Assembly (NCBI GenBank): GCA_930633495.1
Contig: CAKNFJ010000001.1
Location: 3,185,001-3,249,000, forward strand
Direction: 5' to 3'
Length of the DNA: 64,000 nt
Source of the DNA: Hyphomicrobiales bacterium
GTDB lineage: Bacteria > Pseudomonadota > Alphaproteobacteria > Rhizobiales > Beijerinckiaceae
Positions 8,278-16,460 of this stretch are shown in pieces (the stretch's first letter is position 1; every line of letters starts with the position of its first letter). Below the pieces are notes generated by a model. The model was given only the letters and a program-made list of their open reading frames with translations, had not been told where the DNA came from and made no database searches. Made by a program: the position numbers and the translations under genes.

Positions 8278-9426
8278 TCAGGCCCCGGTCTTGATCAATT
8301 CCCGCGCGATGATGGTGCGCTGGATCTGGTTGGTGCCTTCGTAGATCTGGGTGATCTTGGCGTCGCGATAGAGCCGCTCGACCTCGAAGCCGCGGATATA
8401 GCCGGAGCCGCCGAAGATCTGCACGGCATTGGCCGTCTGCGTCACGGCCATGTCGCTGGCGAAACATTTCGCCATGGAGGAGGCGGAGGTCGCGGGCTTC
8501 TCGTGGTCGATCAGCAGCGCGGCGCGCTCGACGAGGGCGCGGGCGGCGGCGATGTCCTTGGCCATGTCGGCCAGCATCCATTGCAGGCCCTGATTGTCGA
8601 GGATCGGCTTGCCGAACTGGCGCCGGTCGCGGGCATAGGCCAGCGCCGCCTCCAGCCCTGCCTGCGCGATGCCCACCGCCAGCGAGGCGATGCCGACGCG
8701 GCCCTTTTCCAGCACGCTCATCATGATGTGGAAGCCGCGCCCCTTCGGACCGAGCAGCGCCTCGCGCGGCACAGTTACGCCGTCGAAGATCAGCGCGCCG
8801 ACCTGGCTCGCGCGCTGGCCCATCTTGTGCTCCTTCGGCCCGCGCGAGACGCCGGGCGCATGCAAATCGACCAGGAAGATGCTCATGCCGCGATGGCCGG
8901 CAGCGGGATCGGTCGAGGCGAGAACGAAGCCGAGATCGGCGACCGGGGCGTTGTGGATCCAGAGCTTGCCGCCATCGATGACATAGCCGTCGCCCGTCTC
9001 GCGGGCGGTGGTGCGGACATTGGAGAGATCGGAGCCGGCCTCGGCTTCCGTCAGGCAATAGGCGACGCGGGTCTTGCCCGAGAGGATGTCGGGCAGGCGC
9101 TTGAGCTGTTCGGGCGTGCCATAACGGGTGAGCAGCGTCCCAATCAGTTCGACCAGGCCGCACTGATCGGCGACCGAGGCATAGCCGCGCGACAATTCCT
9201 CCATCACGATCGCATAGGCGAAGCTGTCGAGCCCGGCGCCGCCATGCTCCTCCGGCACCGTGATGCCGAATAGCCCGAGCTCGCCCATCTGCCTGTAGAT
9301 CTCGGCGGGAAACGTCTCGTCGCGGTCGAGGTCGCCGGCGACGGGCCTGACCACGTCTTCGGCGAAGCGCCGGGCGGTGTCGCGGATCTGGCCGTAGATC
9401 TCGGCATCGAGCAGGGGCGGGTGCAT
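8278..9426 (-). CDS. Acyl-CoA dehydrogenase
   Basis: A 382-residue FAD-dependent acyl-CoA dehydrogenase of normal length, catalysing alpha,beta-dehydrogenation of an acyl-CoA. Signature segments are YCLTEAEAGSD (FAD and substrate contacts, about residue 135), DRRQFGKPI and the C-terminal FGGSGYIRGFEVERLYRDAKITQIYEGTNQIQ (given here in family-typical pieces), whose EGTNQ carries the catalytic-region Glu. It follows the DUF993 gene by 13 bases, and a strong terminator comes after it. With the CoA-transferase, hydratase and SDR across the divergent promoter it completes a beta-oxidation-like set. Chain length and branching of the substrate cannot be deduced. Confidence 0.95.
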   Translation of the reverse strand: MHPPLLDAEIYGQIRDTARRFAEDVVRPVAGDLDRDETFPAEIYRQMGELGLFGITVPEEHGGAGLDSFAYAIVMEELSRGYASVADQCGLVELIGTLLTRYGTPEQLKRLPDILSGKTRVAYCLTEAEAGSDLSNVRTTARETGDGYVIDGGKLWIHNAPVADLGFVLASTDPAAGHRGMSIFLVDLHAPGVSRGPKEHKMGQRASQVGALIFDGVTVPREALLGPKGRGFHIMMSVLEKGRVGIASLAVGIAQAGLEAALAYARDRRQFGKPILDNQGLQWMLADMAKDIAAARALVERAALLIDHEKPATSASSMAKCFASDMAVTQTANAVQIFGGSGYIRGFEVERLYRDAKITQIYEGTNQIQRTIIARELIKTGA

Positions 9427-9439
9427 CTCCGATCCTCCC

Positions 9440-10603
9440 TTACGCGATGCCGTTGAGGGCGCAGAAATGCGTCATCCGACGCGCTGCCAGCTCGGGATCG
9501 GCGAAAAGCCCGGACTGGTCGGCGAGGCGGAAGAGATCGGCGTAATGGAGGATGCCGCGTGCTGATTCAGCGCCGCCGACCATGCGGAAATGGGTCTGGA
9601 AACCGTTGAGCCAGGCGAGGAACACCACACCGCATTTGTAATGCTGCGTCGGCGCCTCGAAGAGCCGGCGCGACAGCGCGACGGTCGGATCGAGAATGGC
9701 GTGGAAGCCGGTGCGGTCGCCCGCTTCCAGCCTGGCGAAGGCGGCTGCGGCGGCTGGCGCGATCGGGTCGAAGATGCCGAGCAGCCCGTGCGAGAAGCCC
9801 TGCGCGTCGCCGCCGATCAGCTCCGCATAGTTGAAGTCGTCGCCGGTATACATGACGACGCCCTCCGGCAGGAGGCGGCGCATCTCGATCTCCTTGCCGG
9901 CATCGAGCAGCGAGATCTTGATGCCGTCGATCTTGGCCGCATGCTCGCGGATCAAGGTCAGAACGGTCTCCATGGCGGGCTTGAACTCGCGGCTGCCCCA
10001 GTAGCCGGCGAGCGCCGGGTCGAACATCTCGCCCAGCCAGTGCAGGATCACCTTGCCGCGACACTGGCGGATCAGGCGGCCATAGACGGCGAGGTAGTCG
10101 TCCGGCCCCTTGGCGACGCGGCAGAGCGCGCGGCTCGCCATCAGGATGATCTTGCCGCCGTGCTTCTCGACATGGCCGATCTGCTCCTCATAGGCGCGGA
10201 TCACGTCGTCGAGGCTGCGCGCGGCGTTGGGATCGAGCTGGTCGGTGCCGGCGCCGCAGGCGAGATCGGCGCCGGGCGTCGCCTTGGCTTCGGCGAGGAC
10301 GCGGGCGATCAGCTCGGCCGCGTTCGGCCAGTCCAGCCCCATGCCGCGCTGCGAGGTGTCCATCGCCTCGGCGATCTTGAAGCCGAGGCCCCAGAGATGG
10401 TGCCGGAAGGCGAGCGTCGCGTCCCAGTCGACGGCCTGCACGCGCCAGGGCTCCTGCAGCTTCAGCGGGTCAGCGACGACATGCGCCGCGGCATAGACGG
10501 TGCGGACGCCATTGGCGGGTGCCGTGCGGGGATAGGGCGATGGTGGCGACAGCTGGTAGCGCTCGCTGCTGCCGTCCATGCGGGGCAGGGTGATTTCGGC
10601 CAT
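9440..10603 (-). CDS. DUF993 family protein (DHDPS-like TIM barrel)
   Basis: A 387-residue protein matching the DUF993 family, a distant relative of dihydrodipicolinate synthase-type class I aldolases. Recognisable features are AAHVVADPL early on, GMGLDWPNAAELI, GADLACGAGTDQLD, the LMASRALCRVAKGPDDY strand-helix, KGVILHW-like KVILHWLGEMFDP, and KISLLDAGKEIEMRRLLP followed by VMYTGDDFNY. The Lys in KISLLD is where a Schiff-base Lys would sit in the superfamily, but that is inference. No reaction is established that I can name with confidence. The gene is divergent from lacI, has a LacI-type operator 19 bases upstream of its start, and precedes the acyl-CoA dehydrogenase gene. Confidence 0.85.
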   Translation of the reverse strand: MAEITLPRMDGSSERYQLSPPSPYPRTAPANGVRTVYAAAHVVADPLKLQEPWRVQAVDWDATLAFRHHLWGLGFKIAEAMDTSQRGMGLDWPNAAELIARVLAEAKATPGADLACGAGTDQLDPNAARSLDDVIRAYEEQIGHVEKHGGKIILMASRALCRVAKGPDDYLAVYGRLIRQCRGKVILHWLGEMFDPALAGYWGSREFKPAMETVLTLIREHAAKIDGIKISLLDAGKEIEMRRLLPEGVVMYTGDDFNYAELIGGDAQGFSHGLLGIFDPIAPAAAAAFARLEAGDRTGFHAILDPTVALSRRLFEAPTQHYKCGVVFLAWLNGFQTHFRMVGGAESARGILHYADLFRLADQSGLFADPELAARRMTHFCALNGIA

Positions 10604-10621
10604 CGCTTCCTCCGATCATGA

Positions 10622-10641
10622 TTATTGGAACGTTCCAATAA
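10622..10641. promoter_or_regulatory. LacI-family operator O1
   Basis: TTATTGGAACGTTCCAATAA is a 20-bp perfect palindrome with the central CG typical of LacI/GalR operators. It lies 19 bases upstream of the DUF993 start codon, in the divergent promoter region. Confidence 0.88.
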
Positions 10642-10721
10642 AGAAACGCGCTTTCAGCCTTATACATGGCGATAAAATCGTTTGAAAGAGAGATATTGCG
10701 CAGCGATCGAAAGCCTGATAA

Positions 10722-10733
10722 TGGAACGTTCCA
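10722..10733. promoter_or_regulatory. LacI-family operator O2
   Basis: TGGAACGTTCCA repeats the 12-base core of O1. Its centre is 96 bp from O1 and its edge is about 37 bases before the lacI ATG. Two spaced copies fit repression by DNA looping and autoregulation. Confidence 0.88.
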
Positions 10734-10770
10734 AGACAAGAACGGCGCATGCCGCTTCAGGGATGAAACG

Positions 10771-11823
10771 ATGTCGCAGCCGAAAGGCAGCAAGGGGAAG
10801 GTGACGATCATCGAGATCGCGGATGCCGCCGGCGTCTCGAAATCGACGGTCTCGCTCGTCCTCACCGGCCGCGGCGCGGTGAAGCCCGAGACCCGCCAGC
10901 ATGTCCTGCAGACCATGGACCGGCTCGGCTATGTCTATAATCGCGGCGCCGCCAATCTGCGGAACGCGCAGTCCCGCATCGTCGGCCTCGTCCTCAACGA
11001 CCTCTCCAACCCGTTCTTCGCCGAATTCGCCATCGGCGTGGAGAAGGTGCTGCAGATGGCCGGCTATGTCGCCTTCATGGCCAACACCGCCGAGAGCGTG
11101 GTGCGGCAGGAGCAGGTGATGCGGATGATGCGCGAGCATGGCGCCGGCGGCATCATCCTCTGTCCGGCGCTGGATACGCGGCCGGAGCATCTCGACTGGA
11201 TCAAGGCGGCCGGCACCGCGCTGCTGGTGGCGATCCGCCGCCTGCCGGGCGGGGAGGCGAGCGTCGTCGTGCCGGAGAACCTCGCGGGTGCCAGCCGGAT
11301 CACGCGACATCTCATCAATCTCGGCCATGAGCGCATCGCCTTTCTCGGCGGCATGCATTCCATGGTCGTCCGGCAGGAGAGGCATGGCGGCTTCCTCGCG
11401 GCGATGGAGGGGGCGGGGCGCAGCATCGATCCGGCGCTCAACCTCGAAAGCATGCCGACGCGCGATGGCGGCTTCAGCGCGATGAGTGCCGCGCTCTCGC
11501 TTGCCGACCGACCGACGGCCGTCGTCTGCTACAACGATGTCGTCGCCATTGGCGCCATGCTGGCTGCGGCGCGGCATGGCCTCGTCGTCGGGCGCGACAT
11601 CGCGATCGCCGGCTTCGACGACACCAGCGAGGCGCGCCATGTCTCGCCGGCACTGACCACCGTCGCGGTCGATCCCGTGGGCCTTGGCGAGCGCGCCGCT
11701 GCGCTGCTGCTGAAGCAGATCGCCGATCCCGCCGCAGAGCCCGAGAGCTTCATCGGCCCCGCCCATCTCGTCATCCGCGAATCCTGCGGCGCCTATCAGC
11801 GCGCGCTCGCTGCTGCCGGCTGA
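10771..11823 (+). CDS. LacI-family transcriptional regulator
   Basis: A 350-residue repressor-type regulator. The N-terminal helix-turn-helix and hinge region reads VTIIEIADAAGVSKSTVSLVL then RVRLGYVYNRGA-like RLGYVYNRGAANLR (residues about 10-62). The rest is a periplasmic-binding-like sensor domain with VGLVLNDLSNPFFAE, HERIAFLGG, CYNDVVAIGAM and IAGFDDTSEARHVSPALTTV. I chose ATG 10771 because AGGGA precedes it and the protein then begins at the DNA-binding domain; the frame upstream holds operator DNA. The two TGGAACGTTCCA sites next to it are the likely targets. The ligand is unknown. The 24-base gap to the CoA-transferase gene suggests one transcript. Confidence 0.95.
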   Translation: MSQPKGSKGKVTIIEIADAAGVSKSTVSLVLTGRGAVKPETRQHVLQTMDRLGYVYNRGAANLRNAQSRIVGLVLNDLSNPFFAEFAIGVEKVLQMAGYVAFMANTAESVVRQEQVMRMMREHGAGGIILCPALDTRPEHLDWIKAAGTALLVAIRRLPGGEASVVVPENLAGASRITRHLINLGHERIAFLGGMHSMVVRQERHGGFLAAMEGAGRSIDPALNLESMPTRDGGFSAMSAALSLADRPTAVVCYNDVVAIGAMLAAARHGLVVGRDIAIAGFDDTSEARHVSPALTTVAVDPVGLGERAAALLLKQIADPAAEPESFIGPAHLVIRESCGAYQRALAAAG

Positions 11824-11847
11824 ACCTTTTCGAAGAGACAAGAACCC

Positions 11848-13440
11848 ATGGCCTTCCCCCGCATCCTCTCCGCCGACGAAGCCGCCGCCCTGATCCCGGA
11901 CGAGGCGATCGTCACGGTGTCCTCCTCTTCCGGCCTCGGCTGCCCCGATGCCGTTCTGGCGGCGATCGGCCGGCGCTTCGACGCTTCCGGCCATCCGCGC
12001 AACCTGACGACGCTGCATCCGATCGCGGCCGGCGACATGTGGGGCGTCAAGGGCATCGACCATATCGCCAAACCCGGCCTGCTCGCGCGGATCATGGGCG
12101 GTTCCTACCCGTCCGGCCCGTCCTCGGCCGAGCCGCCTGCGATCTGGAAGATGGTCACGGGAGACGAGATCCCGGCCTACAATATCCCCAGCGGCATCCT
12201 GTTCGACATGCATCGCGAGGCCGCCGCCAAGCGGCCCGGCGTGCTGACCAAGATCGGCATGGATACCTTCGTCGATCCTAGGCACCAAGGCTGCGCGATG
12301 AACGCCCGCGCCATGGCCGAGCCGATCGTCAGCCGCGTTGAATTCGACGGCGAGGACTGGCTCTATTTCCGCAGCATCGTGCCGAAGGTCGCGATTATCC
12401 GCGCCACTACCGCCGATGAGCGCGGCAATCTCTCCTATGAGCATGAGGGCGGCCTGCTCGGCCCGCTCGATCAGGCGCTGGCCGTCCGCAACAATGGCGG
12501 CATCGTCATCGCGCAGGTGAAGCGCGTGGTCGAGGCCGGCAGCCTCAACACGCAGGCCGTCTTCGTGCCGGGCATCCTCGTCGATGCGATCGTGGTCGCG
12601 CCCGAGCAGATGCAGACCACGCAGACCGTCTACGATCCGGCGATCTCCGGCGAGGTCCGCCGGCCGCTGTCGAGCTTCGAGACGCCGGCCTTCGACGTTG
12701 CCAAGGTGATCGCGCGCCGCGTCGCGCAGGAATTGCGCCATGGCGACGCCGTCAATATCGGCTTCGGCATCTCGGCCAATGTCCCGCGCATCCTGATCGA
12801 GGAAGGCCAGCACGGCTCGGTGACCTGGGTGATCGAGCAGGGGGCCGTCGGCGGCGTGCCGCTGCTCGAATTCCAGTTCGGCTGTGCCTCCAATGCCGAG
12901 GCGATCGTGCCCTCGCCCTATCAGTTCACCTATTTCCAGGGGGCGGGCTTCGACCTATCGCTGCTCTCCTTCCTGCAGATCGACAAGCTGGGTTGCGTCA
13001 ACGTCTCCAAGCTCGGTGTGCGCCCGCACGTCACGGCGGGTGCCGGCGGCTTCATCGACATCACCGCGCGGGCCAAGCGCATCGTCTTCTCCGGCTATTT
13101 CAGCGCTGCCGCCAAGCTCGCGATCGCGGATGGCAAGCTCGTCATCGAGAAGGAAGGCAAGGTGAGGAAGCTGGTGGAAGCCGTCGAGCACATCTCCTTC
13201 TCCGGCCCGCGCGCCGTAGCGCAGGGACAGGACGTGACCTATGTCACCGAGCGCTGCGTCATGAAGCTGACGGCGGACGGCATCATCGTCACCGAGATCG
13301 CGCCCGGCGTCGATCTGGAGCGCGACATCCTCGCCCAAAGCGAGTTCCCGCTGCTGGTGCCCAAGCCGCCGAAGCTGATGGACGCGGCGCTGTTCGACGA
13401 GGCGCTGATCGGCCTCGAAGTTCCGGCGAGGGCGGCATGA
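11848..13440 (+). CDS. Acyl-CoA:acetate/3-ketoacid CoA-transferase, fused alpha-beta (YdiF/Pct type)
   Basis: A 530-residue single-chain family I CoA-transferase that moves CoA from acetyl- or acyl-CoA to a carboxylic acid. The N-terminal half is the alpha domain and the C-terminal half the beta domain. The catalytic Glu is in VIEQGAVGGVP (about residue 331), followed by the typical FGCASNAEAI and GCVNVSKLG...TAGAGGFIDIT. Length and order match the propionate CoA-transferase/YdiF group. Its TGA overlaps the next gene as ATGA, which indicates translational coupling with the enoyl-CoA hydratase. In context it probably activates the acid that the downstream beta-oxidation-like enzymes degrade. 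Confidence 0.94.
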   Translation: MAFPRILSADEAAALIPDEAIVTVSSSSGLGCPDAVLAAIGRRFDASGHPRNLTTLHPIAAGDMWGVKGIDHIAKPGLLARIMGGSYPSGPSSAEPPAIWKMVTGDEIPAYNIPSGILFDMHREAAAKRPGVLTKIGMDTFVDPRHQGCAMNARAMAEPIVSRVEFDGEDWLYFRSIVPKVAIIRATTADERGNLSYEHEGGLLGPLDQALAVRNNGGIVIAQVKRVVEAGSLNTQAVFVPGILVDAIVVAPEQMQTTQTVYDPAISGEVRRPLSSFETPAFDVAKVIARRVAQELRHGDAVNIGFGISANVPRILIEEGQHGSVTWVIEQGAVGGVPLLEFQFGCASNAEAIVPSPYQFTYFQGAGFDLSLLSFLQIDKLGCVNVSKLGVRPHVTAGAGGFIDITARAKRIVFSGYFSAAAKLAIADGKLVIEKEGKVRKLVEAVEHISFSGPRAVAQGQDVTYVTERCVMKLTADGIIVTEIAPGVDLERDILAQSEFPLLVPKPPKLMDAALFDEALIGLEVPARAA

Positions 13441-14210
13441 GCGATCCCGTCCGCCTCGATATCGCTGCCGGCATCGCGACGATCACGCTTGCCCGCCCGG
13501 AAAAACTCAACGCGCTCGACGACGTCATGGTCGGTCTGCTCGGCCGCTTTGCCGATGCGATCGATGCCGACCGCTCGGTGCGTGCTGTCATCCTCACGGC
13601 TGAGGGCAAGGCCTTCTGCGCCGGCGGTGACATCGTCGCCTGGGGCGGGCTCTCAGCCCTGGAGATGGGGCAGGGCTGGGTGCGCTCCGGCCATCGCGTC
13701 TTCGACAAGCTCGCGCGGATGAAGCCGCCTGTCATCGCGGCGATGAACGGCCACGCGCTCGGCGGCGGGCTCGAACTCGCCGTCACCGCCGATATCCGCA
13801 TCTGCGAGGTCCAGGCCAAGATCGGCCTGCCCGAGACCGGGCTCGGCATGATCCCCGGATGGTCGGGCACGCAGCGTCTGGTGAAGCGGCTCGGCGGGCA
13901 GGTCGCGCGCCGCCTTGCGCTCACCGGCGAGATCGTCACCGCCGAGCAGGCGCTGACGCTCGGTATCGTCGATCAGGTCGTCGAGAAAGGCGGCGCGCTT
14001 GCCGCCGCCCAGGCCATGGCCGAGCGCATCTGCCAGCGCGGCCCGGTCGCCAATATCGTCGTCAAGCAGCTCATCAATGCCGCCGAGGACGAGGATAGCG
14101 GTGCGGTCATGGAGGCGCTGGCGAGCTCGCTCGTCTCCTATACCGACGACGTCAAGGAAGGGGTCTCCGCCTTCCAGGAAAAGCGCACGCCGCTGTACCG
14201 GGGAGAGTGA
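13437..14210 (+). CDS. Enoyl-CoA hydratase/isomerase
   Basis: A 257-residue crotonase-fold protein. The first oxyanion-hole segment is AFCAGGDIVAWG, the second is MNGHALGGGLELA, and the catalytic-region LPETGLGMIPGWSGTQRL carries the Glu normally used by hydratases (Glu after LP). A GSGTQRL-like loop and C-terminal helix support trimer formation. It starts at the ATGA overlap with the CoA-transferase and ends one base before the SDR start, so all three are coupled. The likely role is hydration of the enoyl-CoA made by the acyl-CoA dehydrogenase encoded across the divergent promoter. Confidence 0.94.
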   Translation: MSDPVRLDIAAGIATITLARPEKLNALDDVMVGLLGRFADAIDADRSVRAVILTAEGKAFCAGGDIVAWGGLSALEMGQGWVRSGHRVFDKLARMKPPVIAAMNGHALGGGLELAVTADIRICEVQAKIGLPETGLGMIPGWSGTQRLVKRLGGQVARRLALTGEIVTAEQALTLGIVDQVVEKGGALAAAQAMAERICQRGPVANIVVKQLINAAEDEDSGAVMEALASSLVSYTDDVKEGVSAFQEKRTPLYRGE

Positions 14211-14211
14211 G

Positions 14212-14973
14212 ATGACGCGCCCCGTTGCTCTCGTCACCGGCGCAAGGCGCGGCATCGGCCGCGCCATCGGCATCGCCCTCGCGAAGGCTGGCTACGACAT
14301 CGCCTTCACCGACATCGCCGAGGACGAGGCCGTGGCCGAAGCGTTGAGGCTGTTCGAGGCAGCCGGCGCGAAGGCACGGTTCTTCAAGCACGATGTCGCC
14401 GCGGTCCCGAGCCATGCCGGCCTCGTCGCCGATGTGAAGGCCGGTTTCGGCCGGCTCGACCTCTTCGTCTCGAATGCCGGCATCGGCGCCCCGGTGCGCG
14501 GCGACATGCTGGAGATCACCGAGGAGAGCTTCGACCTGGTGATGGACGTCAACCTGCGTGGCGCGGCCTTCCTGAGCCAGGAGGTCGCCAAGGCGATGCT
14601 GGCGGACAGGCCAGGGCGCCCGGCCGTCGTCTTCATCACCTCGGCTTCGACTGAACTCGTTTCGATCGACCGGGCGCAATATTGCGTCTCCAAGCTCGGC
14701 CTCTCGATGTGGGCGAAGGCGCTCGCGGTTCGGCTCGCGCCCGAGGGCATTCCGGTCTTCGAGGTCCGGCCGGGCGTGATCCGCACCGATATGACGGCGA
14801 AGGTCGCCGCCAAATACGATGCGCGCATCGCCGACGGGCTGATCCCCGCCGGCCGCTGGGGCGAGGGCGAGGATGTCGCGGCCGCGGTCGCCGCCCTGAC
14901 CAGCGGGCAATTCGCCTATGCGACGGGAACAGTGATCAACGTAGATGGCGGCTTGCTGATCCCGCGATTGTAG
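14212..14973 (+). CDS. Short-chain dehydrogenase/reductase (FabG-like)
   Basis: A 253-residue classical SDR: cofactor motif TGARRGIGRAIG at residues 9-20, NAG motif SNAGIG, catalytic Ser in ITSASTE and the YxxxK pair in YCVSKLGLS. The Asp after beta-2 (FTDIAEDE) favours NAD over NADP. The C-terminus GTVINVDGGLLIPR is typical. As the third coupled gene after CoA-transferase and hydratase it fits a 3-hydroxyacyl-CoA or polyol dehydrogenase; the sequence alone does not decide. Confidence 0.94.
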   Translation: MTRPVALVTGARRGIGRAIGIALAKAGYDIAFTDIAEDEAVAEALRLFEAAGAKARFFKHDVAAVPSHAGLVADVKAGFGRLDLFVSNAGIGAPVRGDMLEITEESFDLVMDVNLRGAAFLSQEVAKAMLADRPGRPAVVFITSASTELVSIDRAQYCVSKLGLSMWAKALAVRLAPEGIPVFEVRPGVIRTDMTAKVAAKYDARIADGLIPAGRWGEGEDVAAAVAALTSGQFAYATGTVINVDGGLLIPRL

Positions 14974-15041
14974 CAAGACTGGACCGACAACACCGAGAAG
15001 CCGGCGCCAAGCCGGCCGGATACTCACGGAGGACAGGATCG

Positions 15042-15089
15042 ATGCAGGCTGTTGAGCAGCGGAAGCCCCGGAGGGGCTCGCCCGCATGA
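15042..15089 (+). CDS. 15-codon upstream reading frame coupled to the ABC permease
   Basis: A short ATG frame with a good Shine-Dalgarno (CACGGAGGACAGG) ends in TGA overlapping the permease ATG as ATGA. The peptide is basic and hydrophilic and starts MQAVEQRKPRR. It contains an AGCCCC/GGGGCT hairpin. The permease has no good ribosome-binding site of its own, so this frame could exist to couple translation. It may equally be a chance frame. Confidence 0.3.
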   Translation: MQAVEQRKPRRGSPA

Positions 15090-15754
15090 GCTATGAGTTC
15101 GATTTCGTCGACGTCTTCGCGGCCTGGCCCGAGCTGCTGCAGGGGCTGGTCAATTCGCTCGTGCTCTCGGCGCTGGCGATGGCGATCGGCATGGTGGTCT
15201 CGGTCGCCGGCGCGCTCGGCAAGACGTCCGGGCCGAAATGGCTGGTCCGGATCATCGACGAATATATCGAGCTGATCCGCAACACGCCGTTCCTGATCCA
15301 GATCTTCATGATCTATTTCGGCCTGCCGTCGATGGGGCTGAAGCTGTCCTCGAACACGGCGGCGCTGCTGGCGCTGGTGGTGAATGTCGGCGCCTACGGC
15401 ATCGAGATCATCCGCGCCGGCATCGAGAGCATCCAGAAGGGGCAGGTCGAGGCGGGCAAATCGCTCGGCATGCGCCCGCTCCAGATCTTCCGCTACATCA
15501 TCCTCAAACCCGCGATCCAGGCGATCTATCCCTCGCTGACCAGCCAGTTCATCCTGCTGATGCTGAACACCAGCGTCTGCTCGGCGATCGCGGCGAGCGA
15601 GCTGACGGCGGTGGCCGGCGACATCCAGTCGCGCACCTTCCGCAGCTTCGAGGTCTATTTCATCGTCACATGCATGTATCTCGGCCTGTCCGTCTTCTTC
15701 TGGACGGTCTTTGCCGGGATCGAGCGCGCCTTCCTGCGCAAGCCAACCCGGTGA
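15086..15754 (+). CDS. Polar amino-acid ABC transporter permease
   Basis: A 222-residue inner-membrane permease of the His/Glu/Gln/Arg (HisMQ) type with about five transmembrane helices. It has the early IRNTPFLIQIFMIYFGLP segment and the EAA loop EAGKSLGMRPLQIFRYIILKPA, which contacts the ATPase. It forms a heterodimer with the next gene, 10 bases downstream. A 112-base gap separates it from the SDR gene, and a small upstream frame overlaps its start codon. Confidence 0.93.
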   Translation: MSYEFDFVDVFAAWPELLQGLVNSLVLSALAMAIGMVVSVAGALGKTSGPKWLVRIIDEYIELIRNTPFLIQIFMIYFGLPSMGLKLSSNTAALLALVVNVGAYGIEIIRAGIESIQKGQVEAGKSLGMRPLQIFRYIILKPAIQAIYPSLTSQFILLMLNTSVCSAIAASELTAVAGDIQSRTFRSFEVYFIVTCMYLGLSVFFWTVFAGIERAFLRKPTR

Positions 15755-15764
15755 GGTGACGACG

Positions 15765-16415
15765 ATGCGCACGCTCGGATCAGCCGACATCATCTACATC
15801 ATCATGGCGGTGCGCTGGACGCTGCTGCTCTCGCTCGTCGCCTTCCTCGGCGGGGCGCTGGGCGGCGCGCTCGTGGCACTCGCCCGGACCGGTGAGTTCA
15901 AATGGCTCAGGGTCGCCTCGGCCGGCTACATCAAGGTCTTCCAGGGCACGCCGCTGCTGATGCAGCTCTTCCTCGCCTTCTTCGTGCCGGGGCTGTTCGG
16001 CTGGTCGGTCGACCCCTGGACGGCGGCGGCGCTCGGCCTGTCGCTCCATGCCAGCGCCTTCCTCGGCGAAATCTGGCGCGGCGCGATCGAGGTGGTGCCG
16101 CGCGGGCAATGGGAGGCGGCGACCTCGCTCGGCCTGCGCTATGCGCCGAAGATGGCGCTGGTCATCGCCCCGCAGGCGATCCGCATCGCGATCCCTCCGA
16201 CGATCGGCTTCCTCGTGCAGTTGATCAAGGGCACGTCGCTGGCCTCGATCATCGGCTTCGTCGAGCTGACGCGGGCGGCGCAGATCATCAACAACGCCAC
16301 CTTCCGCCCCTTCACCATCTTCGCGCTCGTTGCGCTGATCTACTACGTCATCTGCCGGCCGCTCTCGGCCTACAGCAAGAGAATGGAGCAAAAGCTCCTC
16401 GTCGCCGCGCGATAA
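15765..16415 (+). CDS. Polar amino-acid ABC transporter permease (partner)
   Basis: A 216-residue HisMQ-type permease, second half of the heterodimer. The features are IKVFQGTPLLMQLFLAFF, LGEIWRGAIEVVPRGQWEAATSLGL (EAA loop with Gly) and a C-terminal hydrophobic helix. I chose ATG 15765, which follows GGTGA and matches family starts. The binding protein gene follows after 45 bases. Confidence 0.93.
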   Translation: MRTLGSADIIYIIMAVRWTLLLSLVAFLGGALGGALVALARTGEFKWLRVASAGYIKVFQGTPLLMQLFLAFFVPGLFGWSVDPWTAAALGLSLHASAFLGEIWRGAIEVVPRGQWEAATSLGLRYAPKMALVIAPQAIRIAIPPTIGFLVQLIKGTSLASIIGFVELTRAAQIINNATFRPFTIFALVALIYYVICRPLSAYSKRMEQKLLVAAR

Positions 16416-16460
16416 ATGCGTGGATGCAACACCAAGCCTACCCTCAGAGGAGAACGACCC

